In this document: piece after piece, positions 49,638 through 58,757 of the stretch
Position numbering within the stretch: position 1 is the first letter of the stretch
How the letters are laid out: the number at the start of each line of letters is the position of its first letter
DNA from: Methylobacter sp. BlB1
GTDB lineage: Bacteria; Pseudomonadota; Gammaproteobacteria; Methylococcales; Methylomonadaceae
Assembly: GCF_015476545.1 (NCBI RefSeq)
Contig: NZ_JADMKV010000002.1
Span: 105,264 to 169,263, forward strand
Length of the DNA stretch: 64,000 bases
Reading direction: 5' to 3'
Made by a program: the position numbers and the translations under genes
Notes under the pieces: model-generated
What the model saw: only the letters and a program-made list of their open reading frames with translations
The model's database searches: none
What the model was told of the DNA's origin: nothing

Positions 49638-50636
49638 TTAATGTCGTCTTGGCTTATAGACTTTCGTTGCGGGTTCGGCTGCCGCCGCTCTCTCCTCTTT
49701 AGCCATGCCGGCGAATTCAAACAACAGATCCAGTTCTTTATCGGTCAGTTCATAAAAAGCCTGCGTTTTCAAACGCTCCGGCAGCACCACAGGCCCGTAA
49801 CGCAGACGAATCAGCCGGCTGACAGTGACCTCCTGCGATTCCCACAAACGCCTGACCAGCCTGTTGCGGCCCTCGGTCACAATGACGTGATACCATTTAT
49901 TGGCCCCTTCGCCGCCGGCAAAATGGATCTCGTCAAACTTGGCCTTGCCGTCTTCCAGTTCCACGCCCTGCTTGAGCTTTTCCATCGTCGCGTCCGATAC
50001 TTCGCCCAGAATGCGCACGGCATATTCGCGCTCCACGGATGTGGACGGGTGCATCAAGCGATTGGCCAGCTCGCCGTTATTGGTCACCAGCAATAATCCC
50101 GAGGTGTTGATATCGAGACGGCCTACCGCAATCCAGCGGCCCACCGCCAGTTCCGGCAACTGCGAGAATATGACGGGCCGGCCTTCCGGATCGCGGCGCG
50201 TAACGACTTCACCGGTCGGCTTGTGGTACAGCAGCACGCGCGTAGGCTGTTTGCCGAATTTTTCCCAGTGCACGATCCGGCCGTTGATCTGCAAAAAGTC
50301 CCCTGGCTTTAAACGGGTGCCTGGGGTGACGTCCACACCGTTCAGCTTGACCCGTCCTTCTTCTATCCAGCGCTCGATTTCCCTACGGGAACCGACGCCG
50401 CCGCGCGCCAGTACTTTTTGGATGCGTTCGCCTTCTGCCGGCTGATCCGCATCGGTCTTTTGGGGCGGCTTGGCCGGCTTGGTTTTGCTGAATGGTTTGT
50501 GTGCATCTGAACCGTCGCGCCGCGGCGCTTTTTTATAATGTTCGCCCGCCGCCGGTTTAGCGCGATCGGTCTTTTTCGATGCCTTGCTGTTATTCGGCTG
50601 TTTCTGCGAACTGTTCGCTGGTTTCTTGCTCTTCAC
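49638..50636 (-). CDS. rluB: 23S rRNA pseudouridine synthase RluB
   Basis: A 332-residue RsuA-family pseudouridine synthase acting on 23S rRNA U2605. It has a Lys/Pro/Ala-rich basic N-terminal tail (about 1-70) that probably binds RNA. An S4 domain follows (IQKVLARGGVGSRREIERWI), then the catalytic domain with RLDINTSGLLLVTNNGEL, whose Asp is the nucleophile. The GTG start at 50636 lies within the 3' end of scpB, overlapping it by 47 bases. No later start codon occurs until well inside the S4 domain. The overlap with a tail rich in low-complexity codons is unusual. Confidence 0.9.
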   Translation of the reverse strand: MKSKKPANSSQKQPNNSKASKKTDRAKPAAGEHYKKAPRRDGSDAHKPFSKTKPAKPPQKTDADQPAEGERIQKVLARGGVGSRREIERWIEEGRVKLNGVDVTPGTRLKPGDFLQINGRIVHWEKFGKQPTRVLLYHKPTGEVVTRRDPEGRPVIFSQLPELAVGRWIAVGRLDINTSGLLLVTNNGELANRLMHPSTSVEREYAVRILGEVSDATMEKLKQGVELEDGKAKFDEIHFAGGEGANKWYHVIVTEGRNRLVRRLWESQEVTVSRLIRLRYGPVVLPERLKTQAFYELTDKELDLLFEFAGMAKEERAAAAEPATKVYKPRRH

Positions 50637-51195
50637 TCTTTACCTGCATGGGTTGTTGCCCGTTGTCCATCGACAAATCAAGATTTTGAATCTCCTGTAA
50701 AGTCGGCAGTTCATCCAACGAGGCAATATTGAAATAATCCAGAAATTGTTTGGTCGTACCGTAAACCGCGGGCCGCCCCGGCGCTTCCTTATAAGCCACT
50801 ATGCGTATCCACTCGCGTTCTAGGAGTGTCTGCATGATGCTGCTGCTGACACTGACGCCGCGAATGTCTTCGATATCGCCGCGCGTCACCGGTTGACGAT
50901 AGGCGATAATAGCCAGCGTTTCCAGCAATGCGCGCGAGTATTTGGGCGGTTTTTCTTCAAAAAGCCGTGCCACCCAGCGCGACAGTTCCTGTTTGACCTG
51001 AAACCGATAGCCACTGGCCACTTTTTTCAGTTCGACAGGCCTGAACCGGTATTCTTCAACAATGGCGTCGATGGCCGACTGGATTTCCGGCAATTCCGGC
51101 TGTTCTATCTCGGGAAATACCTGTTGCACCTGTTTTGCGGTCATCGGTCTGCTGGCAGCGAATAAAATGGCTTCGACTATGCGTTTGATTTCCAT
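50590..51195 (-). CDS. scpB: Segregation and condensation protein B
   Basis: A 201-residue ScpB with the usual start MEIKRIVEAILFAASRPMT. Two winged-helix domains are present (YRPVTRGDIEDIRGVSVSSS and VAYKEAPGRPAVYGTT). ScpB joins ScpA and SMC in chromosome condensation. The reading frame is open for another 139 codons upstream into scpA, but the first normal start after that is ATG 51195. Only this start gives a standard ScpB N-terminus. It leaves about 211 bases between scpA and scpB, which hold a REP-like motif. The C-terminus is acidic (EEQETSEQFAETAE). Confidence 0.88.
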   Translation of the reverse strand: MEIKRIVEAILFAASRPMTAKQVQQVFPEIEQPELPEIQSAIDAIVEEYRFRPVELKKVASGYRFQVKQELSRWVARLFEEKPPKYSRALLETLAIIAYRQPVTRGDIEDIRGVSVSSSIMQTLLEREWIRIVAYKEAPGRPAVYGTTKQFLDYFNIASLDELPTLQEIQNLDLSMDNGQQPMQVKSEEQETSEQFAETAE

Positions 51196-51312
51196 GTTGA
51201 ATTCCGGCTGCTCACTGACGGGTAGCGGTTCGGGTAATTGTATGGGTTGATATTGTCGGCGTCGATTCTTGTGGCTGACGTAGGCTCTAAGTCTGTCTAG
51301 ATCGACAGGCGG

Positions 51313-51330
51313 CCCTTCAACAGGCTCGGG
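51313..51330. repeat. Short REP-like motif between scpA and scpB
   Basis: CCCTTCAACAGGCTCGGG is close to a widespread proteobacterial REP-type motif (CCTTCGACAGGCTCAGG). Read on the minus strand it would encode PEPVEG, a string often created by this repeat inside genes. Its presence explains part of the unusually long gap. Confidence 0.4.
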
Positions 51331-51406
51331 AATAATCGAGGTATCTGAATCAGTCGCAAGATTGGGTACCGGTTTGGCTTTTCTGGGCTTTCGCTCTCTC
51401 TTTGGC

Positions 51407-52219
51407 TCAAGCGGCGCTGCCGGCGCTTCTGACTCGAAGCCCGGCAATGGCGTCTGATTCGATGATGTCGATGAGTCGCTCTTTGCTGAGTTCGAGGATG
51501 GCCAGAAACGAGACAACGACCCCTTGTCGTCCTTCTTTTCGGATAAATAATTGCGAGAAAAGGAGACTATCTTCTCCTTTAAGTTTTTCCAAAATGGTTG
51601 CCATTCGTTCACGGACTGATAACGGTTCTTTGATAATTTGATGGTGACTAAGCTGTTCTACGCGTTTCAGTACATCCTTAAACGCCAGCAACAGTTCTCT
51701 TAACTGCACATCGGGCAGGATTTTCTCAACGTTGAGCGTGGAAACATCAACTGGCGTTTCAAACAGATCACGCTCAATCCTGGGCATCAGATCGATTTCC
51801 TCGGCCGCATTCTTGATCGCTTCATATTCCTGCAATCTACGGATCAGCGTGGCTCTTGGGTCTTCTTCTTCGTCTTCCGCTTCCGGCTGCCGGGGCAGCA
51901 GCATTCTGGACTTGATCTCCGCCAGCAGCGCGGCCATGACCAGATATTCGGCCGCCAGTTCCAGATTCAGCAGTTCCATCATCTGTATGTAAGCGACATA
52001 CTGATGCGTAATCTGGGCGATGGGTATGTTGAGAATATCGAGATTCTGCCTTCTGATCAGGTACAACAACAAATCCAGCGGCCCCTCGAAGGCCTCCAGA
52101 AACACTTCCAGCGCATCGGGCGGAATGTAGAGGTCTTCCGGCAACTCATTAAACGGCGCACCATGAACTATAGCGATGGCTTGCGGCTCCTCCAGAACCT
52201 CGGCTGTATTTTGATTCAT
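51407..52219 (-). CDS. scpA: Segregation and condensation protein A
   Basis: A 270-residue kleisin. The N-terminal helix-rich part binds the SMC neck (FEGPLDLLLYLIRRQNLDILNIPIAQIT is the family signature). The C-terminal winged-helix domain (LFSQLFIRKEGRQGVVVSFLAILEL) binds the SMC head. With SMC and ScpB it compacts the chromosome. It starts nine bases after the M50 protease stop codon and is followed by a 211-base gap before scpB. The normal order of these genes is kept. Confidence 0.94.
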   Translation of the reverse strand: MNQNTAEVLEEPQAIAIVHGAPFNELPEDLYIPPDALEVFLEAFEGPLDLLLYLIRRQNLDILNIPIAQITHQYVAYIQMMELLNLELAAEYLVMAALLAEIKSRMLLPRQPEAEDEEEDPRATLIRRLQEYEAIKNAAEEIDLMPRIERDLFETPVDVSTLNVEKILPDVQLRELLLAFKDVLKRVEQLSHHQIIKEPLSVRERMATILEKLKGEDSLLFSQLFIRKEGRQGVVVSFLAILELSKERLIDIIESDAIAGLRVRSAGSAA

Positions 52220-52228
52220 CTCAAAAAA

Positions 52229-52882
52229 CTACAGTCCGGCAATCGAGAAAAACAGCTGCTGAACAATATACATCGGATAAGCCAGAATCGCGCCCAAAGC
52301 GCCTGTTGCCAACAACAGCAACAGGATATAAAAACCGTAAGGCTCCAGCTGGTTATATTTCCAGGCCAGTCGCGAAGGCAGAATGCCGGTCAGAATACGG
52401 CTGCCGTCCAGCGGCGGAATCGGCAGCAGGTTGATCAGCGCCAGCACCAGATTAATGGAAATGCCGGCAATGCCCGTATAAATCAGCGGCAATGATAAGA
52501 CTTCCATGTTCAGCGCGACGCCTATGCGCGCGCATAAGGCCCAGCTGATCGCCATCAGCAGATTGGAAACAGGCCCCGCCAGCGCGACGATCGCCATATC
52601 GCGGCGCGGATTTTTGAAGTAGCGCGGATCGACCGGCACCGGCTTGGCCCAGCCGAAAATAAAGCCGGTCCCCGTGATCAATAATATGCCCGGCAAAATA
52701 ATAGTGCCGACCAGATCAATATGCTTTATTGGATTCAAGGTCAGCCGGCCCAGCATGGAGGCCGTATTGTCGCCGTATTTTTTAGCGACCCAGCCGTGAG
52801 CGACTTCATGCACGGTAATCGCGAAAACCACCGGCAATATCCAAACCACTATACGCTGCAGCAGCGTCAATTCATTCATCAT
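52229..52882 (-). CDS. Site-2 protease family (M50) membrane metalloprotease
   Basis: A 217-residue membrane protein with five to six hydrophobic segments. The zinc motif HEVAHGW is at about residues 23-29. The second catalytic site, NLLPIPPLDGSRIL, carries the NxxPxxxxDG signature. The LxGPxSN-like ALAGPVSNLLMA block is present. Proteins of this form, lacking PDZ domains, are the small site-2 protease family of unknown substrate. ATG at 52882 is preferred (GGAAAG site upstream). It sits between yciO and scpA, the usual neighbourhood. Confidence 0.9.
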   Translation of the reverse strand: MMNELTLLQRIVVWILPVVFAITVHEVAHGWVAKKYGDNTASMLGRLTLNPIKHIDLVGTIILPGILLITGTGFIFGWAKPVPVDPRYFKNPRRDMAIVALAGPVSNLLMAISWALCARIGVALNMEVLSLPLIYTGIAGISINLVLALINLLPIPPLDGSRILTGILPSRLAWKYNQLEPYGFYILLLLLATGALGAILAYPMYIVQQLFFSIAGL

Positions 52883-52898
52883 AATTTGCTTTCCTGTA

Positions 52899-53519
52899 TC
52901 AATCGAGCATGGGGGCAAGTCCCTTGCCCTGTCTGACAATTTCGCAGCCATTGCCGGAACATTCGATCATGGTCGTTTGCTCGGAGGCAATGATGCCGGC
53001 GTCGACGACCAGATCCAGCTCATGTTCAAGCCTGTTTCTGATCTCGTAAGGATCGGTAAGCGCCTCGCTGTCGCCCGGCAATATCAGCGTGGAACTCAGC
53101 AAAGGCTCGCCCAGTTCCTGGACCAGCAATTGTGTGACAGGGTGATCGGGAATGCGTATGCCGATCGTTTTTTTCCTGGGATGCTGGAGCCTGCGCGGGA
53201 CTTCGTGCGTAGCGCCGAGAATGAACGTAAACGGACCCGGCGTTAAAGCCCTGATCAACCGGAAGGCGTCATTGCCCATCTTGGTGAAATTCGATACCTG
53301 CGCCAGATCCTTGCAGACCAGCGTGAGATTATGCTTCTCGTCCAGCTGCCTGATGCGGCGCACCCTGTCCAACGCCTGTTTATCGTCGATATGGCAGGCA
53401 ATCGCATAGGATGAATCCGTCGGGTAAGCGATGACGCCGCCTTTACGAATGATGTCCACAGCGCGGTGTATCAAACGCAGTTGCGGATTCTCGGGATGAA
53501 TTTCGAAATATTGAGCCAT
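52899..53519 (-). CDS. yciO: YciO-type Sua5/YrdC family protein
   Basis: A 206-residue YrdC-fold protein, same length as E. coli YciO. Blocks GGVIAYPTDSSYAIAC, VCKDLAQVSNFTKMGN and KTIGIRIPDHPVTQLL are typical. The family uses threonine, bicarbonate and ATP to make threonylcarbamoyl-AMP, but YciO is more distant than TsaC and its role is less certain. It is the first gene of yciO-M50-scpA-scpB-rluB on the minus strand. Confidence 0.9.
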   Translation of the reverse strand: MAQYFEIHPENPQLRLIHRAVDIIRKGGVIAYPTDSSYAIACHIDDKQALDRVRRIRQLDEKHNLTLVCKDLAQVSNFTKMGNDAFRLIRALTPGPFTFILGATHEVPRRLQHPRKKTIGIRIPDHPVTQLLVQELGEPLLSSTLILPGDSEALTDPYEIRNRLEHELDLVVDAGIIASEQTTMIECSGNGCEIVRQGKGLAPMLD

Positions 53520-53562
53520 TGCCTGACGCGGTAGGTTGCAAACGATGAGCTATTATAGCCTA

Positions 53563-54246
53563 TTATCGCTCCGATTCTTTCTTTGCGACTTTGTCGCGCA
53601 GATAAACCGGCATGGCCTGTTCAACATCGACCGCCAGCCCCTGTTCGAAACCGTATGCGCCCAAACGCGCAACGGCGCCGGCACGCGGCAATAAACCGGT
53701 CTCGCAGCGTTCGACGAACCCTGCCAACCGAGCCATCAATAGGTTCTGATAGACGCCCCAGCCGGAACCGACGCCAACGCCGGCCAGCGCCGGAAATTCG
53801 ACCTGTTCGGCCGGTGTCACGGCTTCCTGGCCCAGCAGTTCGGCATAGCCCCGCTCATCGCGCCGGTAAACGCCCCAGAAAATCTCGCCCATGCGCGCAT
53901 CCATAGCCGTGAAGGAGATATTGTCATCGTGGTGGTCGAAAAAATCCTGCGCAATGGCCGCCAGCGTGGACACAGGCACGACCGGCAAATCGGCGCCGAA
54001 GGCGATGCCCTGGATGATGCCCGTGGCAATACGCACGCCGGTAAAACTGCCCGGTCCGCGGCTGAGCGCCAAGGCGTCGAGCTGCTGTGGCCTCAGGCCG
54101 GCTTCGGCCATCAAACCATCGATCATCGGCAATATCAGCCGGGTATGTTTTTGGGGCGATATTTCAAACCGCTCGGCCACGGCCCCGTCTATGAATAGCG
54201 CCGCCGAACAGGCTTCGGTGGATGTTTCTACCGCTAGTAATTTCAT
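53563..54246 (-). CDS. tsaB: tRNA threonylcarbamoyladenosine biosynthesis protein TsaB
   Basis: A 227-residue ASKHA-fold protein, partner and scaffold for the TsaD enzyme that attaches threonylcarbamoyl to A37. Family marks are LAVETSTEACSAALF at the N-terminus, QQLDALALSRGPGSFTGVRI and GIAFGADLPVVPVSTLAAIA. The C-terminus ends with a charged KKESER tail. It overlaps yoaA by four bases, the conserved gammaproteobacterial yoaA-tsaB pair. Confidence 0.95.
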   Translation of the reverse strand: MKLLAVETSTEACSAALFIDGAVAERFEISPQKHTRLILPMIDGLMAEAGLRPQQLDALALSRGPGSFTGVRIATGIIQGIAFGADLPVVPVSTLAAIAQDFFDHHDDNISFTAMDARMGEIFWGVYRRDERGYAELLGQEAVTPAEQVEFPALAGVGVGSGWGVYQNLLMARLAGFVERCETGLLPRAGAVARLGAYGFEQGLAVDVEQAMPVYLRDKVAKKESER

Positions 54247-56162
54247 TGTTCAGTCTCTTGTTGAAAGAATGCCCGCACGTCCTCGATATCGCGCGTGCGT
54301 TTCATGGGCGGCACGCTGTCCAGAAAAATCTGGCCGTAGGACCGCTTCAACAGGCGCGGATCGCAAACCATCAGCACGCCCCTGTCCTTGACGTCGCGGA
54401 TCAGGCGGCCTATGCCCTGTCTCAGCGCAATCACGGCGGCAGGCAGTTGGTGTTCGAAAAACGGATTGCGGCCCTGCCGTTCCATGGCGTTCAGTCGCGC
54501 TTTCAGCACCGGATCGCCAGGCGATGAGAACGGCAGCTTGTCGATGATCACGCAGGATAAGGCTTCGCCGCGCACATCGACGCCTTCCCAGAAGCTCGAG
54601 GTGCCCAGCAGAACAGCGTTGCCGGCCTCTTTGAACTGTTCCAGCAGCAGCCCTTTGGGACGGCTGCCCTGCACCAGCAACGGGTAATCCAGTTTGTCCT
54701 TTAGCAGCATTTCGGCCTGTTTCAGCGCGCGGTGACTGGTAAAGAGGAAAAATGCCCGCCCTTTGCTGGCCTGCAGGACCGGCAAGGCAAAATTCATGAT
54801 GAGCGGGATAAACTCGGGATCATTCGGCTGCGGCAAGCCCTTGGGATGATAAAACAGCGACTGGTTGGCATAATCGAACGGGCTGCCCCAACTGGCGCTG
54901 GCCGCATTGGTCAAGCCCAGGTTATTCGAGAAATGATCGAACTTGTTCGCCACGCTCAGCGTCGCCGAGGTAAAGATCCAGACGGCCTGATGCCGCTGCA
55001 TGAACGAGCGGAACTCGGCCGCGATATCGAGCGGCGTCCGGCTCAGGGTAAAGCTTTTTTTATGGATCTCGTACCAGCGTATCCATTTGCCGCTGTCGTC
55101 TTCGATAATGATCTTCAATTGCTGAAGCAGATCTTCGGCGCGCTTGAAGCATGATTCCAGCCCTTTGGTCTTGACCGAAGCCAGCTCAAGCTGATCGGTG
55201 AGGCGCTGCAATTGCTCTTTCACGGCGTTCAAGCCGGCGGTTATTTTGGGATTGTTTTCAATTTCGTACCATTCGCCGCGCTTCAGCTCGATCCCGAAAG
55301 CCAGGCGCAGATCCCTGACTTCATGATCCAGATCTTCACAAGCCGTGCGCAAGGCCGGTAGGTCGGTGGCATCCTTGAAATACTCGACCAATGCATCACT
55401 GGCCAGATCGCTGAGCTGCCTGCCCCCTATATTAATGCCAAGAAAGTTTGAAGCGGTATCAGCCAATTGATGCGCCTCATCGATGATCACGACATCGGCA
55501 TCCGGCAGCAGCTCGCCGAAACCGCTGTCGCGTATCGACCAGTCGGCGCAGAGCAAGTGATGGTTAATGACCAGAAGTTCTGCTTCCTGCGCTTTCTTGC
55601 GGGCCTTGACCATAAAGCACTCGGCATAATCGGGACAATCCTGCCCCAGGCAATTTTCTACCGACGAAGTAGCCTGATACCAGATGGGATCGGCCTCGGC
55701 AACCTCCGACATTTCCGAGACATCGCCGATTTTGGTGCGCTGCGCCCAGGACTTGATCTTTGCCAGCGCCGCCGCGTCGTCCTTGCTGAAGCCCAGGGTC
55801 GACTCAAACGCGTTCTTCAGCCGATAGCTGCATAAGTAATTGCTGCGGCCTTTCAACAGCGCAGCCATGAAAGGCTTTTTGACGGCCTTGCGGATAACCG
55901 GCAAATCCTTGTTGAACAGTTGATCCTGGAGGTTCTTGGTGCCGGTTGAAATAATGACTTTCTTACCCGATAAAATAGCCGGCACCAGATAGGCAAAAGT
56001 CTTGCCCGTACCGGTCCCTGCTTCCGCTATCAAATTCCGGCTTTCTTCGACGGCACGCACGATCGCTTCGGCCATCTCAATCTGGGCCGTTCTGGGCTGA
56101 TAACCTGAAATTATCTTCGATAATGCGCCATCATTGCCAAAGAATGATTCTAATTCTGTCAC
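54243..56162 (-). CDS. yoaA: YoaA/DinG-family ATP-dependent DNA helicase
   Basis: A 639-residue superfamily 2 (XPD-like) helicase. Walker A AEAGTGTGKTFAYLVPAIL is at about 43-61 and the DEAH box in VIIDEAHQLADTASNF is near 230. An iron-sulfur cluster is expected from the Cys set YLCSYRL, ENCLGQDCPDYAECF. The C-terminal helicase motifs are GTSSFWEGVDVRGEAL and QGIGRLIRDVKDRG. YoaA acts in DNA damage tolerance, with HolC in E. coli. Its stop overlaps the tsaB start. Confidence 0.93.
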   Translation of the reverse strand: MTELESFFGNDGALSKIISGYQPRTAQIEMAEAIVRAVEESRNLIAEAGTGTGKTFAYLVPAILSGKKVIISTGTKNLQDQLFNKDLPVIRKAVKKPFMAALLKGRSNYLCSYRLKNAFESTLGFSKDDAAALAKIKSWAQRTKIGDVSEMSEVAEADPIWYQATSSVENCLGQDCPDYAECFMVKARKKAQEAELLVINHHLLCADWSIRDSGFGELLPDADVVIIDEAHQLADTASNFLGINIGGRQLSDLASDALVEYFKDATDLPALRTACEDLDHEVRDLRLAFGIELKRGEWYEIENNPKITAGLNAVKEQLQRLTDQLELASVKTKGLESCFKRAEDLLQQLKIIIEDDSGKWIRWYEIHKKSFTLSRTPLDIAAEFRSFMQRHQAVWIFTSATLSVANKFDHFSNNLGLTNAASASWGSPFDYANQSLFYHPKGLPQPNDPEFIPLIMNFALPVLQASKGRAFFLFTSHRALKQAEMLLKDKLDYPLLVQGSRPKGLLLEQFKEAGNAVLLGTSSFWEGVDVRGEALSCVIIDKLPFSSPGDPVLKARLNAMERQGRNPFFEHQLPAAVIALRQGIGRLIRDVKDRGVLMVCDPRLLKRSYGQIFLDSVPPMKRTRDIEDVRAFFQQETEQ

Positions 56163-56353
56163 TTGAGAAATAATAATGCCCGCACGGGCGAACGCGGATG
56201 AACCTGTATAAAAGGGAAAATGTACGAAACAGCCTGATTCGCTTGCAGATTATACCGCGATAAATAAAACGCCGGTCGTCTGTTTAATCTAAATCCTGCA
56301 ATTTTAGGGAATCTTATTGGCGCATGATTTATCAACTTCAAGCAATGCTTGTC

Positions 56354-57091
56354 TTATTTTTCCGGATTCAGGCGGCGATGCTCATTTAGATAATCCCGCC
56401 GGTGCATGGGGCCTATCAGTATCAAGCCAGCTAAAAAGCCGCCGGCATGCGCCCAGAATGCGATATTGGCAGGCCCTTCCGCACCAAATAGACTGCTGAG
56501 CAACTGAATGAAAAACCAGAGCCCAAGCATATACACAGCCGGGATTACCGCTGTTGTGAGAAAAAAGCCTATCGGGATCAAAGCGTAAATAGAAGCCCTG
56601 GGGTACAACCTGGCGTAGGCGCCCATCACGCCGCCGACGGCGCCGGATGCACCAACCATCGGCGTGATCGCTGCCGGATCGGCTGCGATTTGCGCCACAG
56701 CCGCCGCTATGGTGCAGGCCAAATAAAAGACTATAAAACGGACTCCTCCCATTGAATCCTCGACATTATCGCCGAAAATCCACAGGAACCAGAGATTGCT
56801 GATGATATGAAACCAACTGCCATGCAGAAAGGCATGCGTGATCAAGGTTGTGAGGCTGCCTTTACCGTCAAGGACGCAACCCACATCTTCAACCAGCGGA
56901 ACAACAGTACCAGGCGGCACAGTACCAAGCAGATCGCCAGGAATCAGGCTGTAAAGGCAAAATGACTTGATCAGAGGCATAACGCTTCCGCCGCCCTGAA
57001 TAAAAAGCCATACCGCAATATTAAGCCCTATAATGATGACGGTTGTTACTGGCGGACGTACCCTCGGATTTTCATCTCTGATTGGAAACAT
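56354..57091 (-). CDS. Rhomboid-family intramembrane serine protease
   Basis: A 245-residue membrane protein with about six or seven helices. The first helix begins at residue 18. The L1 segment NLWFLWIFGDNVEDSMGG (about 99-116) is typical. The catalytic Ser is in VGASGAVGGVMGAY and the catalytic His in AHAGGFLAGL. The overall form is the bacterial rhomboid without an N-terminal soluble domain. It stands alone, with about 190 bases to yoaA and 170 to the next gene. A substrate cannot be inferred. Confidence 0.93.
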   Translation of the reverse strand: MFPIRDENPRVRPPVTTVIIIGLNIAVWLFIQGGGSVMPLIKSFCLYSLIPGDLLGTVPPGTVVPLVEDVGCVLDGKGSLTTLITHAFLHGSWFHIISNLWFLWIFGDNVEDSMGGVRFIVFYLACTIAAAVAQIAADPAAITPMVGASGAVGGVMGAYARLYPRASIYALIPIGFFLTTAVIPAVYMLGLWFFIQLLSSLFGAEGPANIAFWAHAGGFLAGLILIGPMHRRDYLNEHRRLNPEK

Positions 57092-57261
57092 AACCTTTTC
57101 CTTAACGATTAGCTGTTTATAACCTAATTGTGCGGTAAATAGATAGGCGTGTCACTACCTAAAAATTTGGTAAAGCATTATCCACCGTAAATAACGGTTT
57201 CAACCCGCATCAGCACGAATGCACGTTTATATTCGCATACTGGATTCAAAGCTGCCCCGGC

Positions 57262-57921
57262 TTATAAGGCGAAATGATAGAGTCTTTTATTGGAGGTATC
57301 GATCTTATATAGCGCTTTTCTGGCTGCCAATAACAATTCATCGAGCGTCTTGCCGTTTTTGGGATAAATCGATATGCCGATACGGCTTGATAATGAAAGA
57401 TTCCGGTATTCTATTTGTATAGCTTCTTCAATGCTTTTAAGCAGCCTTTCAGATAATAGGCAAAGCTCTTCCTCCGATTGAAAAAACGGCACGAACAAAT
57501 ACACTTCACTGCTATCCAGCTTTACTGCAAACTCGTCTTTTCTGCTCAAGCTTATGATTCTGTTACAGATATCATTCAACAGAGATTCGCACTCCTGACG
57601 CCCCAGCGCGTGATCCATGCTTATGCAATCACCCACGAACACATCAAGAAAGGCTATGCGCATACCATATCTATCGGCTTTCGTTTTAAAGAAAGAGAAT
57701 ATCCTTTCCAGCTCTGCCCTGTTGATTAATGCAGGCGGTGCCGACGGGTCATCCAGAGCCGTCTTTATGGCTTGCTGTTCATCTTTGGCATTGTCAATTT
57801 TTTGCTTTTCCACGGCATCAAGTTGAGCTTTTTCAACATCTGTTTCCCTATTTTTGCCGAATAACCAGCCCCAGGCCTTGCCGATGTCATCAAGCCCTCG
57901 ATGTGATGTCTTTTTTTCCAT
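57262..57921 (-). CDS. Degenerate GGDEF-domain protein
   Basis: A 219-residue soluble protein. Residues about 1-70 are a charged helical region. Residues 75-215 match a GGDEF fold (MRIAFLDVFVGDCISMDHALG for the N-terminal core, SSRIGISIYPKNGKTLDELLLAARKALYKID for the C-terminal core). The signature RLGGDEF is replaced by KLDSSEV, so c-di-GMP synthesis is not expected. It may bind a nucleotide or act as a protein partner. It is isolated and its start, with an AGGAGA-like site just upstream, is clear. Confidence 0.85.
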   Translation of the reverse strand: MEKKTSHRGLDDIGKAWGWLFGKNRETDVEKAQLDAVEKQKIDNAKDEQQAIKTALDDPSAPPALINRAELERIFSFFKTKADRYGMRIAFLDVFVGDCISMDHALGRQECESLLNDICNRIISLSRKDEFAVKLDSSEVYLFVPFFQSEEELCLLSERLLKSIEEAIQIEYRNLSLSSRIGISIYPKNGKTLDELLLAARKALYKIDTSNKRLYHFAL

Positions 57922-58437
57922 AACTCTCCTTATTCTTCTAAAAAAACCGCTCTCGGTGCGACCGCATCAGCCTCTCTGCCAATACCGGCAGACAGAAGCC
58001 GCCTCAATCAAAAAAACGTCATTCAGACGCGCCTATTCCTGCTAACCATCCGTTATAGTAGAAACAAATCCGGCCATTATCTATCCGTATCATTATCTAA
58101 GTGATCCTACGAATACTTTTAATACATTCGATTCGCTATAAATAGCCATAATCCTGTTCAGGTTTTTGCTCACTCGCTAGCTCATGTTGAATAGACTTGA
58201 TTATCAACGATGCGGATTGAGATAAGCCTGCGGCAATTTAAACCTGCCGGCGGTTAACCGCCGCCGGAAAGATATCAGCAAACATTAACATGCGCCTGCG
58301 GAACTTACCGATATGACAAAAATCATTGGCGAAAAACCCAAATCGTCTATTGGCTCCACCAATATAAGCGCCTTTCATCCTGATATTTAGTCATGCTATT
58401 GAAGCATCTCGATCATTATACTTAAGGCATAGAACAA
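57922..58437. other. 516-base gene-free stretch with palindromes
   Basis: No gene over 30 codons with a plausible start was found. A 16-base perfect palindrome CGGCGGTTAACCGCCG (58248-58263) is the main structure. A weaker TCTGCC...GGCAGA hairpin (57975-57992) lies after the start of the GGDEF-like gene. The middle is AT-rich. A TATACT box at 58417 could serve the next gene, but a -35 box at the right distance is lacking. Confidence 0.3.
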
Positions 58438-58683
58438 ATGGCTGATCGCATTAATAGACCACAAGTCGGAGCGCCTGATCCAGAATTAAACACCTCGCCG
58501 ATCCTTGAAGAGTATCCGTTGGAAGCCCAGGATTTCAAACTTCAGCAACCCGGCGCCAAGAGCTGCCTGTTCAATAATAGGCGATATGATCATGACGCCT
58601 ATGTCTGCAGTGGCGACAATTTATTGCATTGCGATTACGGTGTCTGGATAAAAGCCGGTTCCTGTGATCCCGACAACATTTAA
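58438..58683 (+). CDS. Small Cys-rich protein (possible DUF1496-like)
   Basis: An 81-residue protein with no membrane segment or clear signal peptide. Four cysteines are in the second half (positions about 42, 57, 65, 76) with a C-x5-R-x-Y, VC-x7-C and GVWIKAGSC pattern. This recalls the small Cys-pattern seen in DUF1496 proteins, but I cannot confirm it. The N-terminal half is acidic and rich in Pro, Gln and Asn. Its function is unknown. It lies 74 bases before the DksA-like gene on the same strand. Confidence 0.5.
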   Translation: MADRINRPQVGAPDPELNTSPILEEYPLEAQDFKLQQPGAKSCLFNNRRYDHDAYVCSGDNLLHCDYGVWIKAGSCDPDNI

Positions 58684-58757
58684 CAACCCAAACCATGCCG
58701 TTATTGATCAATGAATTTCAATACCGGGCATATCATCACCTCTAAAGGTTTCTAATC

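Noticed and set aside
51196..51612. Extension of scpB upstream to a GTG inside scpA
   Set aside because: Would overlap scpA by about 200 bases and adds a low-complexity, Pro/Lys-rich stretch unlike ScpB. The ATG at 51195 gives the standard N-terminus.
58313..58390. 25-codon frame in the gap before the Cys-rich gene
   Set aside because: No ribosome binding site, very short, and no sign of conservation can be read from one sequence.
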